Shown here: positions 9,276 to 17,127 of the stretch, piece by piece
Layout: every line of letters begins with the position of its first letter
How positions within the stretch are numbered: the stretch's first letter is position 1
Assembly: GCA_963735025.1 (NCBI GenBank)
Contig: CAVTJG010000009.1
Location: 558,001 to 622,000, forward strand
Length of the DNA stretch: 64,000 bases
Reading direction: 5' to 3'
Source: JAABRB01 sp963735025
GTDB lineage: Bacteria > Pseudomonadota > Gammaproteobacteria > Burkholderiales > SG8-39
Notes under the pieces: model-generated
What the model saw: only the letters and a program-made list of their open reading frames with translations
The model's database searches: none
What the model was told of the DNA's origin: nothing
Program-made: the position numbers and the translations under genes

Positions 9276-9896
9276 ATGCCGAACATCACGATGCTCGACA
9301 TCGACGAGCTGAAGAAGACGAAGCTCAAGCCCTACATCGAGAAGTGCCTCGAGCACCGCGCGCCCGATCCGGGCTTCCACGCGATGATGGGCCACAACAT
9401 CGACCTCGCCGAGGCAATGTTCGTCGGCTGGGACACCGTGTTCAACACTGGTCGGGTCAGCCACACCCTGAAGGAGATCATCCGCGTGCTGCTTTCGCGG
9501 ATGGCCTCCTGCAGCTACTGAGGAAACGTCCGGTCCGCTTCGGCGAAGCGGCAAGGTCTGACCGAGGAGCGCATGGACGAGGGCATCAACAAATACCAGA
9601 CGAGTCCGAATTTCACACCGGCTGAGAAGATCGCGCTGCGCTACGCGGATCTCATGGCCACCGATCCGGAGGCGATCGACGCGGCGTTCTACGACGAGCT
9701 TCGCAAGCACTACTCCGAAGAGGAGATCGTCGAGCTCGGCGTCTACATCGGCTTCAACATCGGCTATCACACGTTCTTCGGCACGCTCAAGTTCTATCCG
9801 ATGTTCTCGCCCGACGGCCGGCTGGTGAGCCAGGAGGAATCCGCGCGGCTCTACGGCGCGGCCCCGGTGTCGCTGGCGGAAGCCGGAGCACGCTGA
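9276..9896 (+). CDS. AhpD-like / carboxymuconolactone decarboxylase-family selenoprotein (Sec at codon 82)
   Basis: The frame is continuous from ATG 9276 to 9896 except for one TGA at 9519-9521. Read through, the protein has 206 residues, and the UGA falls in ASCSY-U-GNVRSASA, exactly where AhpD-type peroxidases have the second Cys of their CxxC centre (C79-S-Y-U82). The segment KEIIRVLLSR before it is the conserved helix with the proton-relay Glu. The part behind the UGA (FTPAEKIALRYADLMATDP) is typical family sequence, so the UGA is not a gene end. A hairpin suiting a SECIS element follows. It probably reduces hydroperoxides with electrons from the neighbouring thioredoxin. A Cys-to-TGA error is the alternative. 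Confidence 0.85.
9535..9551 (+). promoter_or_regulatory. Candidate bacterial SECIS hairpin behind UGA 9519
   Basis: CCGCTTC (9535-9541) pairs perfectly with GAAGCGG (9545-9551) around a GGC loop. The loop begins 20 bases after the UGA and has G as first base, matching the described bacterial SECIS rule (short apical loop with an early G, about 16-37 bases from the codon). Confidence 0.7.
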
Positions 9897-10453
9897 TGCC
9901 GCACATCGAACCGGTGGCGCGCGAGGCGATCGCGGATCCCGAGCTGCGCGAGCTGATCGAGCGCTGCGAGCGGCTCGGCGTGCCGGACGCGCTTTTTCCG
10001 CAGGTCCTTGCGCGCGTGCCCAACTATGCCAAGGCGATTCTACGCGCGATGCTGATGTCGCATGAATCCGGCAACGTCGATCACAAGCTGAAGGAGATCG
10101 TACGCGTGCAGCTTGCGCGCTTTGCCGGGGACCGCTATTTTTCCGTGCTGCGCTCGAAGCGGGCGCGCGAGGCGGGGCTGGACGAGGCCACGATCGACGC
10201 GGGCTCGGGCGACTACGACGACGATCCGCGCTTCACTGAGGCCGAAAAGCTTGCACTGCGTTATGCGGATCAGATGTATCTCGACCCCGGCAAAGTGGAT
10301 GCCGCGTTCTACGACGAGCTCAAGAAGCACTATACCGAGGCGCAGATCATGGAGCTCGGTGCCTTCATCGCGCTGCACTACGGGATGCAGCTCTTCATGC
10401 GCACGCTTGACGCTGCGCCGCTTGCTGCCGGGACGGTCGGCGTCAAGCGCTGA
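9896..10453 (+). CDS. AhpD/CMD-family paralogue lacking the redox centre
   Basis: 185 residues, starting at ATG 9896 overlapping the stop of the selenoprotein gene (TGATG). It is a clear paralogue: KLKEIVRVQLARF matches the upstream gene and FTEAEKLALRYADQMYLDP matches its second half. At the redox centre, however, it reads AGDRYFSVLRS where the neighbour reads ASCSYUGNVRS: the Cys is Asp and the Sec position is Phe. It can therefore not act as a CxxC peroxidase. It may form mixed oligomers with the active copy or bind a different ligand; both are inference. Confidence 0.85.
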   Translation: MPHIEPVAREAIADPELRELIERCERLGVPDALFPQVLARVPNYAKAILRAMLMSHESGNVDHKLKEIVRVQLARFAGDRYFSVLRSKRAREAGLDEATIDAGSGDYDDDPRFTEAEKLALRYADQMYLDPGKVDAAFYDELKKHYTEAQIMELGAFIALHYGMQLFMRTLDAAPLAAGTVGVKR

Positions 10454-10499
10454 CTCCGATCTGCCGCCGCGGCATAGCTCCTTTCCGACGTGGCGCGGA

Positions 10500-11177
10500 A
10501 TGCAGGGGAAAACAGGAAATCCTGGATTGGCTGATCGGTTGCGCGAGGCTACGCGCGCACTCCACGCCGACGCCGAACGTGCCGGCATCATGCACGAGCT
10601 CTTGAATGGGCGGATTACCAGGGCGCACTATTGCCTGCTGCTCGGAAATCTCCATGCGATCTATACGGCGCTCGAGTCCGCACTCTCCCGTCACTCCATG
10701 CATCCGTGTGTTGCACCCCTCATGCTGGCTGGGCTCTTGCGTGCCGGCGCGTTGGCCGCGGATCTGCGCGCGTTGCGCGGAGAGCGTTGGGCCGAAGACT
10801 TCGCAACGTCGCGGGCGAGCGATGAGTACGTCGCCCGGCTCGACGAGATTGCGCGTGTGGCGCCTGAGCTCCTGGTTGCGCACGCATATACGCGCTACCT
10901 GGGTGATCTAAATGGCGGTCAGATTCTGCGGACCGTCGTAGTGCGCGCTCTGGAACTCGGCCAGGACGACGCCACTTCATTCTACGATTTCGGAGGGGCC
11001 GGAAACGCTGCGATACTCGCGGAGCGCTTTCGCGGCGCGCTGGATACGCTGCCGGTTGGCGAGGGCGTCATCGATATGATTACTGCAGAAGCGCGCCGCG
11101 CCTTTGCCCTCCACGTGCGGCTATTCGAGGAACTGGCGAGCGCTTCGCCCGCGGCGGCGTCCGTCCAGCGTCGTTAG
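10500..11177 (+). CDS. bphO: Haem oxygenase (biliverdin-forming), likely partner of the bacteriophytochrome
   Basis: 225 residues of the haem oxygenase fold. The proximal His lies in REATRALHADAERAG and the distal helix is YTRYLGDLNGGQIL with the Gly-Gly bend typical of the family. It splits haem to biliverdin, CO and iron. The start is ATG 10500, 46 bases behind the CMD paralogue, so it may belong to the thioredoxin operon. The gene is convergent with bphP and overlaps it by four bases; supplying the biliverdin chromophore to that phytochrome is the obvious role, as in other bphO-bphP pairs. Confidence 0.88.
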   Translation: MQGKTGNPGLADRLREATRALHADAERAGIMHELLNGRITRAHYCLLLGNLHAIYTALESALSRHSMHPCVAPLMLAGLLRAGALAADLRALRGERWAEDFATSRASDEYVARLDEIARVAPELLVAHAYTRYLGDLNGGQILRTVVVRALELGQDDATSFYDFGGAGNAAILAERFRGALDTLPVGEGVIDMITAEARRAFALHVRLFEELASASPAAASVQRR

Positions 11178-13369
11178 GATCCGGACCTGCCGCTACGCCG
11201 GTGGACGCGGAGCCGGCCGTAGACTTCGGCGGCACGTTTCGCCGAAGCCTCGAGCTCCTCCAGCAATGGTGCGACCGAGGAATCGGCGCCGGCGTCCGCG
11301 ATCTCCATCGCCGCCACGGTGACATTGGCGAGAATCGCACCCATCACTTCATCGACCTCGTCGCGTTCGTCTTTCTGGCGCGCACCGGATGCTCCGGTAC
11401 GAATCGGCCGACCGGCCTCATTGAGCGAGTGTTCGAGGTGCCGGCGCGCAGCCTGGGCACGCTTGCTCTCGCTCAAATCGGTCAGGATAACGATGAATCC
11501 CAAGACCAAACCGTTCTGTCCCGGCACTACATCTGCCCGTACGCCGACCGCGTTGCCCGCGATGTTCTCTCCTTTCAGGAGCAGTTCGCCGCGCCACGGC
11601 TGGCGGTTCGTTCTCAACTCGGCGAGCATTTCCCGGAACATTCGGGGTTCGGTGAATAGCGGGGCGATGTCGTCGAGGAGATCGAGACGCGCGGGCGGGC
11701 GGTGCAAGAGCCGGGTGAACGCGTCGTTCGCGGCAAGTACCTTCCCGCGGGCATTGGCGATCACCACAGGCTCGTTCGAGGTGTCCACCGTCGACCGCAC
11801 TTCATCGAGCTGGTGCTGCGCGATCAGGAGTCGAACCGCCTGGATCTGAAGAACGATGTCGCCGAGTGACGTGCCGATTGCCCGCGCAAGCGCGACTTCC
11901 GCCTTTGTCCATGGCTTGGCTGTTTCGCGCACGATCTCCGACCACACGGCAAAAGAGCGTCGCGGCGACAATTCAAGTGGATTGTTGCCGATGACCGGCT
12001 TGGTCGGATCGCCTGCCCAATCCACAGTGAGCAACTGCTCCTTGCGAAACCACATAAGGTAGTCGGGCCGCGTGCGCGAGAGTTCGACCGCGAGGACGCC
12101 GCTCGCGGTAGGGGTGATAGACCGGAGCGCAGGATTGGCACGAGCGACAGAAGAGCACTCGAACACCTCTTCGGTGCGATGAGCCGATACCCACGCTGCC
12201 AGGGCGCGAAGCTCGGGCGTCGAAGGCACGTCACCCACCGTGAGCGTCTCTCCGTCATAGAAGAGCGCCGCGCCGTTTGCGTCGAGCGGCTGGAGCAGTG
12301 TGCGGGGGTTACCCACGAGCGCCAGACGCCAGTCGCCTTCTTCCGAGGTCGCTTCGACAAGTCGCTGCTCGAGTCGCCGCACGAGCACCTCACCCTGGAT
12401 CTGGAGATAGTTGTCGATCGCTGCGATCCTGGTCGAGATCACCTCTGCGAGCACATCGGCGGCTGCACGCACCGCATAGGTGACATTCCGGGGCGTGTAG
12501 TGGTGGCACGCGATCAGTCCCCAGAGGCGACCCTCGCGCACCAGCGAGACCACGAGGGTGGCGACGACCCCCATGTTCTTAAGGTATTGCGTGTGGAGTG
12601 GCGACATGCTGCGCAGAAAGGAGAGCGACAGGTCCAGCTCGTCGCCGGTCAACGGCGAATGTCGCGGCACGATCGGCACCGGGACGTAGCCCGCATCCAC
12701 CAGCACCCGTACGCGATTTCGGATGTACAGCTCGCGCGCGCGCTGTGGAATGTCGGACGCGGGATAGTGTCGCCCGAGCAGCGACTCGAGTTCCGCCTCA
12801 CGCGCCTCGGCGATGACCTTGCCGTGTCCGTCGGGATCGAACTGGTACACCATCACGCGGTCGTAGCCGACCATGTCGCGAAAGGACTGAACAACCGCGT
12901 CCGCAAGTGTCTCGAGGGTCGAGGCTTCGCTGAATCGTCTGACGGCTGCGGCCAGTTGCCGCTGCATGCGGCGACCTTCCGAAGCCTCCGAGAGCGGTTC
13001 AAGCTCCACCACGACGCCGCCGGACGACGGTAAGTGAGCTATCCCTTCCAGTGCGCGGGATTTTCTGCCACGGCCGATGCGGCACCGCAAGGGCATTGGC
13101 TCCGACAGGTCGCCAGTTTCCAGAAGCTCATGCAAGCGCGGGACGAGATCTCCGCCGAGCATGTGCACTGGTTGTTCGAGGAGCGCCGCGTGCTCCACGC
13201 CAAGGATGTAATCGACGTTCGCGCTCGCCTGCATCACGACGAGATCGGAGGGGCGCAGCACCAGCAGCGCGCCATGGGGCTGCACCGATCCGGCGAGGTG
13301 GATCAGCTCACGTTCGCAGTTGGTGAGGTCGGCTTGACCGAACGGCGGGCTGGTGAGCAGGTCGTCCAT
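11174..13369 (-). CDS. bphP: Bacteriophytochrome without histidine kinase domain (PAS-GAF-PHY-PAS)
   Basis: 731 residues. The biliverdin-binding Cys18 lies in TNCERELIHLAGSVQPHG before the PAS domain. The GAF domain has YDRVMVYQFDPDGHGKV and PASDIP (203-208), and the PHY tongue has PRRSF. A further PAS domain (TSNEPVVIANARGKVLAAND) and a short helical end follow; there is no H-box or ATPase domain. The same build is known for the Bradyrhizobium phytochrome that controls photosynthesis genes through PpsR by contact rather than phosphotransfer. With ppsR1 next to it, the same role is likely here. Confidence 0.92.
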   Translation of the reverse strand: MDDLLTSPPFGQADLTNCERELIHLAGSVQPHGALLVLRPSDLVVMQASANVDYILGVEHAALLEQPVHMLGGDLVPRLHELLETGDLSEPMPLRCRIGRGRKSRALEGIAHLPSSGGVVVELEPLSEASEGRRMQRQLAAAVRRFSEASTLETLADAVVQSFRDMVGYDRVMVYQFDPDGHGKVIAEAREAELESLLGRHYPASDIPQRARELYIRNRVRVLVDAGYVPVPIVPRHSPLTGDELDLSLSFLRSMSPLHTQYLKNMGVVATLVVSLVREGRLWGLIACHHYTPRNVTYAVRAAADVLAEVISTRIAAIDNYLQIQGEVLVRRLEQRLVEATSEEGDWRLALVGNPRTLLQPLDANGAALFYDGETLTVGDVPSTPELRALAAWVSAHRTEEVFECSSVARANPALRSITPTASGVLAVELSRTRPDYLMWFRKEQLLTVDWAGDPTKPVIGNNPLELSPRRSFAVWSEIVRETAKPWTKAEVALARAIGTSLGDIVLQIQAVRLLIAQHQLDEVRSTVDTSNEPVVIANARGKVLAANDAFTRLLHRPPARLDLLDDIAPLFTEPRMFREMLAELRTNRQPWRGELLLKGENIAGNAVGVRADVVPGQNGLVLGFIVILTDLSESKRAQAARRHLEHSLNEAGRPIRTGASGARQKDERDEVDEVMGAILANVTVAAMEIADAGADSSVAPLLEELEASAKRAAEVYGRLRVHRRSGRSGS

Positions 13370-13425
13370 GGCGCTCGTTTTCAGAGAGCCCTCGCGACCG
13401 TAACGGGGGCGCTGGGGGAACCGGT

Positions 13426-13482
13426 TTGATACTCTCCCGCCACGCTAGATGTCAAGGTACGCACGAATATGTTCGTGCGTAC
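13426..13482 (-). promoter_or_regulatory. bphP promoter with perfect 11-base inverted repeat just upstream
   Basis: On the minus strand a TTGACA (13455-13450), 18-base spacer and TATCAA (13431-13426) form a good promoter for bphP. Two bases upstream of the -35 lies GTACGCACGAA (13457-13467), a TATG loop and TTCGTGCGTAC (13472-13482), a perfect palindrome. It lacks a T tail, so an activator or repressor site is likelier than a terminator for ppsR1, though it could do both. Confidence 0.55.
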
Positions 13483-13513
13483 CCGATGACGCAGCGCCGC
13501 ATGGCGCTGGGTG

Positions 13514-14962
13514 TTACGTGGTCTTGCTATGCGCGAGCGGAGTGCTCTCGTCTTCGCCTTCGTCCGCCTGGAGACCGTGGCGGCGAAGCTTCACGTACAG
13601 GCTTTGCCGGCTCAACCCCAAAATCTCGGCTGCCGAGGTCCGGTTGTCGCCGGTGAGTTCGAGTGCTGCCTTGATCAAGTGGCGCTCCACGAGATCGGTT
13701 GTGTCACGGACCAGATCGGGAAGCGATACGCGCCCGACGAGTGCGGTGAGCTGTTCGACGGCTGTAGCCAGATCCTGCACGCCGCGGGTCGCGACCATCA
13801 TGCGCCGCTCGATGCTGCGCAAGGTGAATCCGATGCACTCGCGCTCGCCGTGCGAGACGGTCGCGGCGGAAAGTTCGACCTCGATCGACTGACCATGCTG
13901 GTCGCGCAGAGCGGAGACGAGCGGCCTCGCGACACCATGCTTGCGCACGATTCCGATGATCATTGAAAGATCGCCACCCGGCCGTCCCACCCACTCACCC
14001 AGCGAGCGACCACGTGCCTGCTCTTCGTTGGCGAGCTGGGCAAGCTCGAGAAACGCGGGATTGGCGCTCAGCACGACGCCATTCGAGTCGGTGACCACGA
14101 CGCCATCCGGGGTGCGTTCGATAAACTCGGCCAATGGCAACGCGGTTTTGGCAGCCTCGTTCTCGCGGACGCTCTGACCGTGGGCGCGCACGAGCAGAAG
14201 AGTCGATTCTTCGGACCGGAACGGCGTCGCGCTGAGGCGCACCTCGCCGCGACTACCGGCGAGTGGTGCCAGCACTTCCACCGCGCGCCCGGTGATGCGC
14301 GCCGAGGCGAGCTTCTCTTCCAGCGCACCGAGTGCCGCACGCTCGAACCATGCTCCGATCGGCTTCCCCGTGACCTTATCGGGGGGCGCACCGAACAGCT
14401 GGCCGGCTGCGGCATTCGCATCCACGATTCGCAGCGTGCCGGCATCGACGATCAACACGGCGTCGCTGGCAATCTGGAAAAGCAGCCGGTATCGCGTCTC
14501 CGCCTGGCGCCTATGCCAGTAATCTCGCTCCATCGTCTGTTGCGTCTCGACGAGGCGGCGCTGGATTGCGGAGATTGTCCGTAAGTCGCGACCTACGACC
14601 AACAGCGGCCCGCGCTCGCCAAGCCGGACTGCCGAGTACGCGACTGGTATGTCGGGACCGGACGCCGCAGGGTGATTGACCTGCCGCAACCGCGAGACTC
14701 CCGCGGTTGACACTTCGCGCAGTAATTGCTGGACCTTCGGCCGCGTCTCGCTGGTGACGATGTCGGCCCATTTACGGCCGACCCAGTCGTCAGGATTTGC
14801 CAGCATCGGATCGGAGCCGCCGAATGCCGCGCTTTGTACGATCCCCTCGGAGTCGACCACCAGGGCGACGTCGCCCATTGCCGCTGCGAGTGTCTGCGCC
14901 ATCTTGGGCGCAAGTTCGGACAGCGCGCCCAGATCGGCAGGGGATTTTGCCTGCCTGCTCAT
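13514..14962 (-). CDS. ppsR1: PpsR/CrtJ-type transcriptional regulator (copy next to bphP)
   Basis: 482 residues: N-terminal domain, two PAS domains (SDAVLIVDAGTLRIVDAN and PDGVVVTDSNGVVLSAN) linked by a Q-linker helix, and a Fis-type helix-turn-helix (NRTSAAEILGLSRQSLYVKL). I start at ATG 14962, which has an AAAGGA ribosome site, not at the upstream ATG 14995. PpsR represses or activates photosynthesis genes via TGT-N12-ACA sites. The position of the redox-active Cys in the DNA-binding domain of other PpsR proteins is Leu429 here (ERHLIKAALEL), so this copy probably is not thiol-controlled. The bphP neighbour suggests light control. Confidence 0.9.
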   Translation of the reverse strand: MSRQAKSPADLGALSELAPKMAQTLAAAMGDVALVVDSEGIVQSAAFGGSDPMLANPDDWVGRKWADIVTSETRPKVQQLLREVSTAGVSRLRQVNHPAASGPDIPVAYSAVRLGERGPLLVVGRDLRTISAIQRRLVETQQTMERDYWHRRQAETRYRLLFQIASDAVLIVDAGTLRIVDANAAAGQLFGAPPDKVTGKPIGAWFERAALGALEEKLASARITGRAVEVLAPLAGSRGEVRLSATPFRSEESTLLLVRAHGQSVRENEAAKTALPLAEFIERTPDGVVVTDSNGVVLSANPAFLELAQLANEEQARGRSLGEWVGRPGGDLSMIIGIVRKHGVARPLVSALRDQHGQSIEVELSAATVSHGERECIGFTLRSIERRMMVATRGVQDLATAVEQLTALVGRVSLPDLVRDTTDLVERHLIKAALELTGDNRTSAAEILGLSRQSLYVKLRRHGLQADEGEDESTPLAHSKTT

Positions 14963-15095
14963 GTCGAATTTCCTTTGGACCGGTCGTCGAGCCATCGATT
15001 ACGGCGAGTGATTCATGTGGGGCTTGCCCGCCAGATTCGGCAGGCTGCCGTACAGATCCGTCAGCATTGCTTGTATACCAACGAACCCTCGAATT

Positions 15096-15434
15096 CTACC
15101 CCGAATCGCATCTCCGCGAAATTTCACCGGACACCGAGGCGTGTCTCGGTCCAGGAACAGGACGCGAGGTCCCCGGCCAGCGCTGGCGGAGGTCCGCCAA
15201 GTGGGCGACTCCTGCCGCAGTCAAGGCGAGCGCGATCCAGACCCAGGACGCGCCGAGCAATGCGCCGCGCAGCGCAAGCATCAGGCTTGCCCCGGCGACC
15301 AGCATCGCCAGGACCGCGCGCGGAGGCGGGCCCATGCCCGTCGCGCGATGGTAGGTCCACAATGCGGCACCCTCAGCCAGCATCAGCCCGAGGATCAGGT
15401 CGACGATACGCGCGTCAGCGAGCCACTCGGCCAT
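15096..15434 (-). CDS. Small membrane protein of unknown function next to tspO
   Basis: 112 residues with three hydrophobic segments (IVDLILGLMLAEGAALW, AVLAMLVAGASLMLALRGAL, WIALALTAAGVAHLADL) and a polar tail that may be over-long. I do not recognise a named family. It lies nine bases behind tspO, in the same direction, within the bchP-tspO-ppsR1 stretch, so co-transcription is likely. The segment from 15096 to the ppsR1 start holds no other gene I can support. Confidence 0.6.
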   Translation of the reverse strand: MAEWLADARIVDLILGLMLAEGAALWTYHRATGMGPPPRAVLAMLVAGASLMLALRGALLGASWVWIALALTAAGVAHLADLRQRWPGTSRPVPGPRHASVSGEISRRCDSG

Positions 15435-15443
15435 GTCATCGCC

Positions 15444-15940
15444 TCAGCCGGGCCCGAACGGTCCGTTCAGTCGGACAACTGCAAGGTTCAATGTAGCGGC
15501 GAACGTCACCCACGCAAGATAAGGCACCAACAGCCACGCCGCGGCGCGATCGTGCCGCGTGAGGAAGGCGAGCAATAGCGCGATCGATAGCCACAGGAAG
15601 CCCACCTCCGCCAGTGCCCAGTCGGGCCGGTGCAAGCGAAAAAACAACAGGCTCCAAAGAACGTTGAGAAACCCGTTGAGCGCGAAGAGGACGAGCAACC
15701 ATTCGCGGCGGCGGCGGTCCGGCAGCCGCGACCAGGCGTGCGCGCCGGAAAGCGCGGCGAGCGCGAAAATGAGCGTCCAGGCGGGACCGAATAGCTGGTC
15801 CGGCGGCTTCCATGGTGGCTGGCGGAGGCCGTAGACCAGTCGCCGAGCTCGGTCATCAGCGCGCCCAACACGGCCACCGCAAGCGCGGCCAATCCTGCCG
15901 CGAGGATCGGCATCCAGCGGCGCCGAGCGATTGCGCTCAC
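15444..15940 (-). CDS. tspO: TspO/MBR-family tryptophan-rich sensory protein (one frameshift)
   Basis: A five-helix membrane protein of about 165 residues split over two frames. The first part ends LGALMTELGDW and the second resumes with the sequence around PPWKPPDQLFGPAWT, the hallmark of the family; one base is missing near 15836. The rest (FALNGFLNVLWSLLFF, WLLVPYLAWVTFAATLN) is intact. GTG 15940 overlaps the bchP stop. In Rhodobacter, TspO in the outer membrane modulates photosynthesis gene expression in response to oxygen and exports tetrapyrrole intermediates; its place inside the PGC fits that. Confidence 0.8.
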
Positions 15941-17114
15941 GGCGATACGAGGCCGAGCAGATGTGCCAGGTCCTTGAAGAAGATCCGCGCGTGTGCAGCC
16001 GGCCGGGCGCGCACCAGCCTCTTGTGCATGTACGCTTGCCAGGTGAGCTGTTGCACGTCGGGATCGCGGCAAATGCTCACGAACCGTTCGCGCCGTCCGT
16101 CGTTGCGATACCAGAATCGCTGCATCATGCCGAGGACCCAGAACACGCGACCATGCGCCTCCATGAAGCGATGGCGCGCAGAACGCAGTGCGCGCGCGTC
16201 GCCGCTCGCAAGGAATGCATCGATCGCGTCGGCAGCCAGGCGACCACCGGACATTGCGTAGTAAATTCCCTCCCCGGATGCGGGCGCGACGACGCCCGAT
16301 GCATCTCCGGCGAGCAGCACGTCGCGGCCATTGTCCCAGCGGGCGAGCGGCCGCATCGGAATCGGTGCGCCTTCGCGACGGATTGTCTCGGTCGCATCCA
16401 GGCCGGTCGATTCGCGCAGCATACCGACCGCGTTGCGAAGCGAGAACCCCTTGTGCGCCGAGCCAACACCGATGCTGGCGGTGTCGCCGTGGGGGAATAT
16501 CCAGGCGTAGAAGTCGGGCGAGAGGCGGCCTTGATAGTAAACATCGCAGCGCGTGCCGTCGAAGTCGCCGCCCGCGCCGCGCGGCGATTGCACGATCTCG
16601 TGGTAGGCGAAGACGAACTCCATCCTTTCGGCTCCGGGGACGCAGCCGCGCGCGACCGCCGAGTTCGCCCCGTCGGCGCCGATCACCGCACGAGCACGCA
16701 CGTATTCGAGACCGCTGGTTGTCCGGTACTCGATCACGGGCACGCCGGACGCATCGCGCTCGAGGCGGACGAAGGTGCCGGCGCGGCGCTCGGCACCCGC
16801 GGTGGCTGCGCGCTCGCGCAGCCACTCGTCGAACACCTCGCGATCGACCATTCCGACGAAACCGCCGTCGATCGGCATGTCGACGCGACGTTCCCGCGGG
16901 GAGACCATGCGCGCGCTGGTGCGCGCGCAACGAGCAATGACTCCGGGATCTCGAACTCTTCGATCAGCCGCGGCGGAATCGCGCCGCCGCACGGCTTGAT
17001 CCTTCCTGCGCGATCGAGCAGGAGGACTGATCGTCCGCGGCGCGCGAGATCCGTAGCGGCGACTGCACCGGCTGGCCCGCCGCCCACCACCACCACATCG
17101 AGCAACGCTGCCAT
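15937..17114 (-). CDS. bchP: Geranylgeranyl diphosphate / bacteriochlorophyll reductase BchP (one frameshift)
   Basis: About 392 residues. The N-terminus from ATG 17114 has the FAD fold LDVVVVGGGPAGAVAATDLA and the family motif KPCGGAIPPRL; the rest (IGADGANSAVAR, DVLLAGDASGVVAPASGEGI) is in another frame, the shift falling near 16920-16930. BchP reduces three double bonds of the geranylgeranyl tail of bacteriochlorophyll to phytyl. The order bchP-lhaA-bchG-ppsR-aerR-bchF is the classical one of purple proteobacteria. Confidence 0.9.
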
Positions 17115-17127
17115 GGTGCTCACCTCA

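Noticed and set aside
9276..9521. Interpretation of the AhpD-like gene as a pseudogene broken by a stop
   Set aside because: The stop falls exactly on the redox Cys column, a SECIS-like hairpin follows, and the window encodes tRNA-Sec and SelB; the same pattern occurs three times.
13450..13467. Possible PpsR box starting at TGTC in front of bphP
   Set aside because: The second half-site (GACA at the right distance) is missing; the bases are explained as the minus-strand -35 TTGACA and the palindrome.
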